Below, in pieces: positions 57,216 through 64,000 of a stretch of DNA of 64,000 bases (its first letter is position 1; each line of letters starts with the position of its first letter). The DNA lies in NCBI GenBank assembly GCA_041686855.1, contig JAWLDA010000014.1, forward strand, positions 32,844 through 96,843. Direction: 5' to 3'. This DNA is from JAWLDA01 sp041686855 (lineage in GTDB: Bacteria > Bacillota > Limnochordia > DTU080 > RSA5). The translations under genes were made by a program, and so were the position numbers. The notes beneath the pieces were generated by a model. It worked only from the letters and a program-made list of their open reading frames with translations, did not search any database and had not been told where the DNA came from.

Positions 57216-59552
57216 TCACTCACGCTGACTCCGCAGTTGAACAGATCCTAGTTGAATACCGTCCTCACTCTCGGCCGTTCCTTGCAGCGTGAGGCGCAGA
57301 TAATTCTGACCTTGACGCTCCCCAACATGGCCGCGCAACTCCAGTTTTGATCCGTCGCCGGCAGCCTCTAACACAACCGTCTCGTAGGGAACCTCGACCC
57401 AGTTCACTCCGTCGCCGGATACGGAGACGGTGACGTGGTGGTCAATATTCCGTTGCATGCTGTATACGATGACGCGGAACTCCCGCACACGGGGATGTTC
57501 CCAAGTAAGATATTCAGGAGAATCCCCGGAACGACCGAGGCGAGAATCGTCGCCATCGTATCGCTCTGCATCCTCTGTCAAGTGCACCCAGCCCCGCGAA
57601 CGGTCCACCGTCTTGCTCCGATCCGTAACCCCAAACCATCCACTGGTCGGTGGCAGCAATTCGTCCTGAAAGAGCTCCCAGTTTCGCACGAGCATGGTCC
57701 GTGTGCGGACGAACTCCTCGGGCTCGCCGTCACGCACGAGGACAGCCTTCGCTTCTACTACATGAGAGTCGTCGTCAAGTTTTAGCGTGTCGACGTCGAC
57801 GACCGCACGTGCGTCGCGTCCCTGGTAGAGCGTCTCGTTGCCGATTCTCAGTCCAACACTCTCCAGCCGGTCCCCTTCCGGCACTCTCACGTCCACACCA
57901 ATCGCAACCTCGCCGGATACGGCCCCATCTGGCGCATCAATATATAGGATGTCAGGCACGATGAAATGCTCGGTCATCCAGGAGGTCGCCTCATGTGCGC
58001 CCGAACCAGTCACCACACGCGCCGTCACCTCATGTCGTCCTGCGTCGAGGCTCCTTGTATCGACGTGCGCGTTGAGCGGGACGGAGGTCCCTCTTGCGAT
58101 TTCCTTACCGTTTGCAAAGAGGGCGACGTTTGCCACGGGATGATCCGCTGGAGTTTTCACGCCGACGTGAATGGGGAGCAGGCCCTTGACGCGCTGCTCC
58201 GGAACCTCGAGCCGTATTTGCGTATCGTGCTGACGCCAGAAGCGATCAAACGAAGCTTGCCACTTTAGCCCAACGTGTGTGAGGCTCTCCCTGGGGTCGC
58301 CCACCCCTAGCAGCACCTGCTCAACAGCAGCATCCAGCCCGCTCCACGTACGTATCGGCGTCACGTGCCAAGGCAGGTATGGATAGATGTTCGCCTGTTT
58401 AAGGAGTCGCGCCCAAGGTGCCAACTCGGGTCGGAGTTCCGCAAAATGCTCGTAGGCGTCGAATCGGGTTGGAACCGTCCCCATGCGCGCATGAAGGCGC
58501 GCTGATGTATCGGGACGCATGAGCCACTCAATGAATGACCACGCTCCGTCGGGATTACCGGCGTGCATGAAAATCCCCAGTCCATAAGGGAGTGTCAGCG
58601 TCACCGGCTCTACATCCGGGGAACGGCGGCCGCCAAAGACTCCCAGCCACCGCTCCCAGTCGGCGTGCACTGCCAACTCACTACCCACAAACGGTCCGCC
58701 GAAAAGCATCGCCGAACGGCCTTCGACGAAGGATTCCACAGTCCCCCTCGCCCAAACGCGAGTCTCTCGAGATGAGAGCACCTGTGGGATTGACAAGTGA
58801 AAAAGATCCCTCATAAACGTAAGCGCCTCGATCGAGCGCTCATCATGGATGGTCGTCGTGCGTAGGTCCTCTGTCCACATCGTGGGCGACCCATTTTGGG
58901 CGCGCAGGATTTCAAACATCCAGCGATCCCAGTGCAAACTCGAATCAAATCCGAGTCTCACCCGGCCGTCCGGCAAGCGTTTCGTCATCTTGTCGGCCGT
59001 TTCGTAAAGCTCCTCCCAACTTTGAGGAGGCGTTTCGGGATCGAATCCTGTCTCACTGAAGACGTCCTTGTTGTAGGCGATGCTCGCGTTGGCCACCGAG
59101 AACGGCACCGCGTAAACGTGTCCAGTACCGTACTCCCGTTGCCATAGATTTGGAGCAACCTGCGGGTAGCCATCCCACTCCTCGAGGTGTTCGTTTAACT
59201 GGATCAAACGTCCGTAAAACCCGTCCCGCAGGCCGAGATCAGCATACGTGATCACCACGTCAGGCCCCTGACCCCGTGCAAAGGCAAGTTCCATGTCTCT
59301 CGGGTCAGCTTTTCGAAAGGAAACGTCCATTCCGGTTTCCGCTCGGAAGTCATCCACAAAATCATTGCCAAGTTCAGCGACGACGCGTTCGAGAAAGGCC
59401 GCACTACTCGGGTACCACACGCTGACAGACTCGTCGGCCTGCGCGACCGGCGTGCCTTGGGTCAACCATACGAACACGGCTAGCATCCCAATAACCGCAG
59501 TGACCCCCATACGCTTCGACCAGTGACACCCATTCATCCGAAGCATACTCAT
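57216..59552 (-). CDS. Extracellular solute-binding protein fused to beta-sandwich domains
   Basis: About 778 residues. A signal peptide (VTAVIGMLAVFVWLTQGTPV AQA) precedes a family-1 solute-binding domain, about 40-440: SVSVWYPSSAAFLERVVAEL, VVITYADLGLRDGFYGRLIQ, AMLFGGPFVG, NPDGAWSFIEWLMRPD. Unlike normal binding proteins it continues with two Ig-like domains (about 455-640) and a discoidin-like end domain (YLTWEHPRVREFRVIVYSMQ, VSVSGDGVNWVEVPYE). No permease or ATPase is nearby. It probably binds sugars or glycans at the cell surface. The start overlaps the amidohydrolase gene by about 150 bases. Confidence 0.85.
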   Translation of the reverse strand: MSMLRMNGCHWSKRMGVTAVIGMLAVFVWLTQGTPVAQADESVSVWYPSSAAFLERVVAELGNDFVDDFRAETGMDVSFRKADPRDMELAFARGQGPDVVITYADLGLRDGFYGRLIQLNEHLEEWDGYPQVAPNLWQREYGTGHVYAVPFSVANASIAYNKDVFSETGFDPETPPQSWEELYETADKMTKRLPDGRVRLGFDSSLHWDRWMFEILRAQNGSPTMWTEDLRTTTIHDERSIEALTFMRDLFHLSIPQVLSSRETRVWARGTVESFVEGRSAMLFGGPFVGSELAVHADWERWLGVFGGRRSPDVEPVTLTLPYGLGIFMHAGNPDGAWSFIEWLMRPDTSARLHARMGTVPTRFDAYEHFAELRPELAPWARLLKQANIYPYLPWHVTPIRTWSGLDAAVEQVLLGVGDPRESLTHVGLKWQASFDRFWRQHDTQIRLEVPEQRVKGLLPIHVGVKTPADHPVANVALFANGKEIARGTSVPLNAHVDTRSLDAGRHEVTARVVTGSGAHEATSWMTEHFIVPDILYIDAPDGAVSGEVAIGVDVRVPEGDRLESVGLRIGNETLYQGRDARAVVDVDTLKLDDDSHVVEAKAVLVRDGEPEEFVRTRTMLVRNWELFQDELLPPTSGWFGVTDRSKTVDRSRGWVHLTEDAERYDGDDSRLGRSGDSPEYLTWEHPRVREFRVIVYSMQRNIDHHVTVSVSGDGVNWVEVPYETVVLEAAGDGSKLELRGHVGERQGQNYLRLTLQGTAESEDGIQLGSVQLRSQRE

Positions 59553-60798
59553 CATGCTCCTCCCACCCTCGCCTGCTGAGCAGGACCGCTTCGGCGTGGT
59601 GATACGCGATGCGGCCGCTCTTGATCACAATGCGAACATCTCTCAATGCATCGAGGTCTGTCAGCGGATCTTCCCCAATAATCAGGAGGTCCGCTCGTTT
59701 TCCGGGTTCGAGGGTGCCGGTCACGTTTTCGATTCCGAGCGCAGTGGCTGCATTCTTGGTACTGGCAACGATAATCTCGTGCTCCGAGAGGCCCACTTCG
59801 TCGCGGAACGCTTCCAGCTCGAAAAATGGCATGCCCGGTCTGATGTTGGGATTGCCGACGTCGTCTCCAAGCGCTAGAGCGCCGCCCATGGCATGAAACC
59901 GTCGTGCATTCTCATAAACCGCGGTCCGAGGAGTTCGGTTGTTTCCACTCTGTACTTGAAACGTGGGGACGATGACCAGTCCCTGATCGACGCCTCGCTG
60001 TAAGAGTTCGTCCGGAATGAATTCGAACGGAATGTGAGCCAAGGTATCAACGCCACCCTCGACAGCACGTCGGTAATCGTCGAGACGATCAACATGAGCG
60101 ACCACCCGCAGCCCATTAGCATGAGCCGTATCGACAATCGCTCGAATTTCGGGCACGGAGAGCCGTGTCCATCCAGGTCGAAATGAGCTGACAGAGATCT
60201 TAATCAGGTCGACTCCGTAGATGTCGATCAGGGCTTGGGTTCGCAAAGAGGCGTCCTCTGGGCCGCGCACATAATAAGCGATTTGTTCACCCCACGCGGG
60301 AGCCGGATACCCTCCGGGCACCGTCACCATCGGTCCGGAGACCACAACATGAGGCGAAATGTTCCATCCAAAGTAGTAGCGGTAGTCATCGGTCTCTTCT
60401 AAGACCGACGCAAGGTTTCCGAGAGTCGTAACGCCTTCGCGGGTCCACTGTTCACCGTAATCGGCAAACCAGGCGCGAGTATGAGCGTGGGCGTTAATAA
60501 AACCCGGAAGGACGATGCCGTCTCGCCCGTCGATGATTCGATCACGGTCGTACTCTTGGATCTGGGAAGCGGGGAGAATCTCCGATATGTATCCGTCACG
60601 AATAACAAGCGCCATGTCACGCTGAGGCGGCGCGCCGGTCCCGTCGATCATCGTACCGGCAAGCACGATCAGATCAGCGCCTTGCTGGTCCGTGGTCGCC
60701 TGTGCGGTCCGAGAGACGCTGAGCACGCCTCCGAGTACGATGAACATAGCGATAAACCCGATAACGTTACGATACCTGTGGCCCTGAGCGCGATCCAT
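59404..60798 (-). CDS. Exported amidohydrolase, imidazolonepropionase-like, extended C-terminus
   Basis: 464 residues from ATG 60798. An N-terminal hydrophobic segment (VIGFIAMFIVLGGVLSVSRT) marks export or anchoring. Metal site: FINAHAHTRAW, LIKISVSSF, VVAHVDRL, LAHIPFEF and ALGDDVGN. TAALGIENVTGTLEPGKRAD and LLIIGEDPLTDLDALRDVRI end the family normally at IVIKSGRIAYHH; about 60 more residues follow, overlapping the next gene in another frame. The extra part has no family match and may come from a lost stop codon. Confidence 0.85.
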   Translation of the reverse strand: MDRAQGHRYRNVIGFIAMFIVLGGVLSVSRTAQATTDQQGADLIVLAGTMIDGTGAPPQRDMALVIRDGYISEILPASQIQEYDRDRIIDGRDGIVLPGFINAHAHTRAWFADYGEQWTREGVTTLGNLASVLEETDDYRYYFGWNISPHVVVSGPMVTVPGGYPAPAWGEQIAYYVRGPEDASLRTQALIDIYGVDLIKISVSSFRPGWTRLSVPEIRAIVDTAHANGLRVVAHVDRLDDYRRAVEGGVDTLAHIPFEFIPDELLQRGVDQGLVIVPTFQVQSGNNRTPRTAVYENARRFHAMGGALALGDDVGNPNIRPGMPFFELEAFRDEVGLSEHEIIVASTKNAATALGIENVTGTLEPGKRADLLIIGEDPLTDLDALRDVRIVIKSGRIAYHHAEAVLLSRRGWEEHDEYASDEWVSLVEAYGGHCGYWDASRVRMVDPRHAGRAGRRVCQRVVPE

Positions 60799-60841
60799 CT
60801 GTTCCCCCCGCTTCTCGTTCGAGTCCAATCCAATCCACTAC

Positions 60842-61387
60842 TCAATTGCTGTCCGGCGCAATCCTTCGTTCAACGCATGCGACGATCGCCGCCACAGGAG
60901 GAGCGACACGACTGTGAAACTCGGCCGGTCGAATATCAAGAATTCGCCACCCCTTCTCCTCCCCGAAGCGCATCTGCAGTTCTGCCTCTGTAACCTTGCG
61001 AGGCATATTCTTCATCGAAAATTCGACCGCAAACGCGTGGAGGTAGTAACGACCGCCCGGCACCAGCACCGTTGCGAGATCGTCAAGAAATGAATCTGAT
61101 TCGTCCCGATCCAAGACATGGAGGAAACCCGAATCGACCACGGCACCGAATCGCTCGCCTAAGAGGGATGGCCTCATAGCATCCGCCACACGGAATCGCA
61201 AACGGCGGGCGACCTCAGGCGGTAAATCCGCTCGTTTCTCATTCGCTTGTAAAATGGCCGCCTCAACGAAATCGATTCCGATGACCTCGCGTCCGGTTCG
61301 GGCCAGGTGGATCGCCAGATCACCGGTACCGCACCCAACGTCCAACACAGGATCGACGGGTGGGTACTCCGTGAGTAATGCTGCCAT
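60842..61387 (-). CDS. SAM-dependent methyltransferase, class I
   Basis: 181 residues from ATG 61387. PVLDVGCGTGDLAIHLARTG, EVIGIDFVEAAILQANEKR and FGAVVDSGFLHVLDRDESDS are motifs I, II and IV of a common thiopurine-methyltransferase-like group. Family sequence continues upstream in the same frame to about 61444 (FFESIYKRSAPWDIGGAQPA), but no start codon is available there; the nearest ATG (61476) is in another frame. So the true start has been damaged or a base is missing. Confidence 0.8.
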   Translation of the reverse strand: MAALLTEYPPVDPVLDVGCGTGDLAIHLARTGREVIGIDFVEAAILQANEKRADLPPEVARRLRFRVADAMRPSLLGERFGAVVDSGFLHVLDRDESDSFLDDLATVLVPGGRYYLHAFAVEFSMKNMPRKVTEAELQMRFGEEKGWRILDIRPAEFHSRVAPPVAAIVACVERRIAPDSN

Positions 61388-61539
61388 CGCCGGCTGAGCC
61401 CCTCCGATATCCCACGGAGCGCTCCGCTTATATATTGACTCAAAGAATATGTGCGGCTCGGACCCAAAATCTACTCATGTCGTTCCTTTCCACTATTCTC
61501 TGATAATCCTTGGTTACGAGCCGCTGATCGAACCTGCGA

Positions 61540-62526
61540 TCAGGCACCTGATGAATACCATCGTAACACCCGTAGAGCGCGCAACGTATTCCACCGGCTC
61601 GGCTGGCCTTCACCTTCGTCCAATTCGATCGGCATCAGGCCGGGATACCGAGTCTCGAGCGGCCACCGTCCGTCGCTGTCTCGCTTCGACGCCACCAACT
61701 CAATCGCCTCGACAACCCGTTCGTCGGGCGCGACGCTGGCGTTGCGTAGGTATTCGAGTCCACGCAGCACATCGTAGTGCCACCACGTCGGGAAAGCGAA
61801 GCGCGTCCATACGACGCCGCTCCTTCGATCCCGCTCGATCACTTCACCGGTCGATCGCCGGCGCAGAAGGCGGCGCTCAAGGAGGTACTCTTGTCCACGC
61901 AGACGGGCAGCAGTCACCTCAGGGTTCTCTCCGGCGGTACGTTCGTATTCGAGCAAGGCTTCGAGTACGCAGATCGTGGTGTTGAACGAGGAACGCGTCG
62001 AGCCGAAGGCAGCTTCACAGTTCCAGCCGCCGTCGGGCAGCTGTTCGGTGAGCAGACGGTCCACGATCCCCCGGACGTCTTGGCCAAAGTAGGCGCCGAC
62101 TGCCCCAACCTGTCCGTTAATGCAGGGTTCGACCTCGCCTTCAAAAAAGGCATTGTCGTCACACTCCTCCGGTCCACATCCCCGCCATGTGACGCGGTCG
62201 CGGACGAGGCCCACCGCGCGGCGGGCCTCGTCGCACGTGGGATCGAGCCCCATCTCCCTTAGGAGCCACAATGCGTGCATGGTGGAGTTCCACCCGCGGT
62301 TCCACGCCGCGCCACCCCAGCGCCCATCGGGCGCCTGGAGAGCGAGTAGACGTGCGCCCGCCCCCTCGGTCGCAACCCTTGCACGCTCGGCCGCAACTTC
62401 GTCCTTTGGAGCATCGGTCAGATCGCGCATCACCTGCCAGCGGATTGAAGGGTCGGAATCAAGTAACCATCCCACGACCGAGCTCTCCCCATCCGGGGTC
62501 TGCCGATTGGCTGAAATAGTCGCCAT
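61540..62526 (-). CDS. Squalene-cyclase-like alpha/alpha-toroid protein
   Basis: 328 residues from ATG 62526 (GAGGAGG nine bases before). WLLDSDPSIRWQVMRDLTDA, RLLALQAPDGRWGGAAWNRG and LTEQLPDGGWNCEAAFGSTR are QW-like repeats of the terpenoid-cyclase/prenyltransferase alpha-alpha fold. It is half the length of squalene-hopene cyclase and lacks the DxDD catalytic motif. Members are common single genes in soil bacteria and have no proven activity. Confidence 0.85.
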   Translation of the reverse strand: MATISANRQTPDGESSVVGWLLDSDPSIRWQVMRDLTDAPKDEVAAERARVATEGAGARLLALQAPDGRWGGAAWNRGWNSTMHALWLLREMGLDPTCDEARRAVGLVRDRVTWRGCGPEECDDNAFFEGEVEPCINGQVGAVGAYFGQDVRGIVDRLLTEQLPDGGWNCEAAFGSTRSSFNTTICVLEALLEYERTAGENPEVTAARLRGQEYLLERRLLRRRSTGEVIERDRRSGVVWTRFAFPTWWHYDVLRGLEYLRNASVAPDERVVEAIELVASKRDSDGRWPLETRYPGLMPIELDEGEGQPSRWNTLRALRVLRWYSSGA

Positions 62527-62609
62527 CTGGGTTATTCCTCCTCACATTGAAAAGAGTTGCAGCACAAGCCGCCTTGCTCCCGTCCATCGCCCAACGATGG
62601 AGTCTGTTG

Positions 62610-62861
62610 CTATATCACGGGCGCCACGGACCCGACTAACTCACGCCGCCAGGGGCAGAATAGTCGACCTTCTCGGCCGTGGCGGTGCCGTTTTAAGCGG
62701 CCAGGATAGCTCACCCGGGTCATAACGATATGGAGCTCGTCTATGACATTCTTAGCCTCAATGCGCGTCCCATCGTCGAGCTCCATTGTGTCGGTGGTGT
62801 GGGCATCCTCAATGAGGGTTAAGTCATAACCGCGGTCAAGGGCCCCATACGCCTGTCATCC
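62610..62861 (-). pseudogene. Cysteine hydrolase (isochorismatase fold), C-terminal piece
   Basis: QAYGALDRGYDLTLIEDAHT, then AKNVIDELHIVMTRVSYPGR fits the C-terminal end of a cysteine hydrolase (ARGYDVTLVEDAHTT...), here without the catalytic half. It is cut from the N-terminal piece just upstream by a frame change. Whether both come from one gene or two is not certain; the two halves look like different subgroups. Confidence 0.55.
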
Positions 62862-63291
62862 ATTGAGTGAATTGAGGTATTTGACTGACGCGAAAACTGT
62901 CTGTCGCGTCCCGACAGGTGGCGTACACGCAGTGGCTAGTGCTCATCCCGGTGACGATCAACGTGTCGACACCGAGCCCGGTCAGCATCTCATGCAGATT
63001 TGTCCCTTTGAAGCAGGAAGCGTAAGGTTTTCGCAGCAACTTCTCCTTGGCTCGTCGCTCGAGCCGCGGATCGAGTTCGAAGAGTCGTTCATCTCCAGGT
63101 GACAGCTGTAGCTGCAGCTTCTTATCGTGAGGGGACGGCGGATTGTGAGGATCATAAGCGTGCGTAGTGAAGAAGATCGGTACGGCTGACGCTCTCGCAG
63201 CCCCTTTTTGCGAAATAAGCGATGGTTCGGAACCTTGAGGGCAACATCGACCCAACGAGTGGATTGACCGCGTTACGAATCGCCGCCCCAT
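62836..63291 (-). pseudogene. Cysteine hydrolase (isochorismatase fold), broken at both ends
   Basis: Good family sequence in the middle: ASAVPIFFTTHAYDPHNPPS, RLERRAKEKLLRKPYASCFK, GVDTLIVTGMSTSHCVYATC, with the catalytic Cys in STSHC and a Lys in LRKPYASCF. The N-terminal strand with the catalytic Asp is in another frame (AIRNAVNPLVGSMLPSRFRT). After RDATDSFRVS the frame degenerates and stops. Two frame breaks make activity unlikely. Confidence 0.65.
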
Positions 63292-63337
63292 CTATCATAG
63301 TCCACGCGGCAGCACGCGCCCGCTGCTCTAGAACATG

Positions 63338-63565
63338 TCACGCATCGTTGCGCCTGAATGGCGAGGCTTCCACGTGCCGAGCAATGAACATTCCAGTGGA
63401 CTTCCGAATGACAACTTTTCCATGCTGTTTCATTTCACTCCGCAGAAACTCCTCCAACTGTAGGAGCCGGCCCATAAGCTCTCCGAGCTCTCTAAGGTGA
63501 TCAGAGCCATTTGTTGCAGCGTATAAAGCACCTCCGGCTTTCAGCACCCGCCGTATCTCCGCCAA
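63338..63565 (-). pseudogene. Methyltransferase fragment
   Basis: About 75 codons: LAEIRRVLKAGGALYAATNG, SDHLRELGELMGRLLQLEEF. This is the motif V-VI part of a type-11 methyltransferase (ALAEIRRVLRPGG). Neither the SAM-binding half nor the C-terminal part is present in frame. The DNA between 63566 and 63634 shows nothing. Confidence 0.6.
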
Positions 63566-63634
63566 CGCACGGGCTTTTCAACGCTTCCACTCCCGCCGCC
63601 CCCCTCGATACGCTCGTTGGGGGCGCCGACCCGG

Positions 63635-63958
63635 TTATTCACGTCCTCTGTTAGCAACCTCAAGGAACGAAGCCAGATTGTCTAAGGTTGAATTCAGCCC
63701 AACCTCATGATCTTCAGGACGGATTCCCTCCGGCACATTTTCGCAACGAACCGTGACTTGAGTACCATTCTTCGCCGATTGAAACGTCCATATCATTCGC
63801 ATCACACCTGCGAAGGCGGGATCCTCGCTTTCAAACGTGACCGCTTGCTCGATTCGTTCCCCTGCGATCAGCCTGACCAGCTGAGCTTCAATTTCGTCTG
63901 AACCGGTCCAGCCCCCGATTCTTGGACACTCATAGCTTGATCGGGGTAGGTTTCTCAA
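63635..63958 (-). CDS. SRPBCC domain protein, incomplete N-terminus
   Basis: DEIEAQLVRLIAGERIEQAV, TFESEDPAFAGVMRMIWTFQ, TQVTVRCENVPEGIRPEDHE and VGLNSTLDNLASFLE form the C-terminal two thirds of an AHSA1-like protein. The first strands and the helix that should precede ERIEQ are not in this frame up to the window edge (RSSYECPRIGGWTGS does not fit). Either truncated or frameshifted. Confidence 0.65.
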   Translation of the reverse strand: MRNLPRSSYECPRIGGWTGSDEIEAQLVRLIAGERIEQAVTFESEDPAFAGVMRMIWTFQSAKNGTQVTVRCENVPEGIRPEDHEVGLNSTLDNLASFLEVANRGRE

Positions 63959-64000
63959 GTTTTCGTGTGATTGCTTCGTGATACTCAGCCGGAGGCCGAT

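Noticed and set aside
1..64000. An integron-like cassette array, suggested by many small one-gene units on one strand
   Set aside because: No integrase and no repeated attC-type sites (RYYYAAC/GTTRRRY pairs) were seen between genes; many genes overlap or are coupled, which cassettes do not do.
1..64000. Mobile elements, prophage, CRISPR arrays, rRNA or tRNA genes
   Set aside because: No transposase, integrase, phage structural gene, regularly spaced repeat or recognisable RNA gene was found on reading both strands.

Overview
The window looks like chromosomal DNA of a free-living bacterium of middling G+C. Strong GGAGG-type ribosome binding sites, frequent GTG and TTG starts, a large BTAD/NB-ARC/TPR regulator and many orphan housecleaning enzymes fit a Gram-positive soil organism (Bacillota of the Alicyclobacillus/Paenibacillus kind) or Chloroflexota. 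I cannot settle this without a search. I see no rRNA, tRNA, transposase, integrase, phage gene or CRISPR array.

Layout. About 1-30500 is a long, almost unbroken run of minus-strand genes, mostly one-domain enzymes with short gaps and their own ribosome binding sites: GNAT acetyltransferases, NUDIX hydrolases, VOC/glyoxalase proteins, SAM methyltransferases, P-loop kinases, HAD phosphatases, peptide deformylase, a DASS/SLC13 transporter and an alditol-oxidase-like flavoenzyme. At 30772-36347 three plus-strand genes stand apart: a 1059-residue BTAD regulator, an AhpD/carboxymuconolactone-decarboxylase-like protein and a flavin-dependent-halogenase-like enzyme. A strong inverted repeat follows them. 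From 36900 to 56990 the minus-strand single-gene pattern resumes, with SRPBCC, RibD-C, DUF1801, DUF218 and metallo-beta-lactamase-fold genes, plus-strand Ada and AlkA DNA-repair genes, an ABC exporter and a cytochrome P450. The last 7 kb holds an orphan extracellular solute-binding protein, an overlapping amidohydrolase, a squalene-cyclase-like protein and decayed cysteine hydrolases.

Two themes run through the region. First, families known for antibiotic modification are dense: an APH-like kinase, an AadA-like nucleotidyltransferase, an AAC(6')-like acetyltransferase, an MccF-like peptidase and many VOC proteins, plus relics of two more phosphotransferases. Second, broken genes are unusually common, and many share one form: the two ends of a gene survive and the middle is gone, often in frame. 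Examples lie near 8.3, 12.8, 13.7, 15.9, 22.8, 25.2, 30.3, 40.9 and 47 kb. Others are neighbours fused by deletion (23.8 kb) or a gene apparently split by inversion (55.7-56.5 kb). The region looks like an accessory zone that gains small enzymes and erodes them by short deletions. Assembly error is the alternative to exclude.

The best candidate for an undescribed functional system is the regulator/AhpD-like/halogenase-like trio. A second is the deoxyribosyltransferase-fold protein at 44158-45009, which has a relic of a second copy at 28145-28264.
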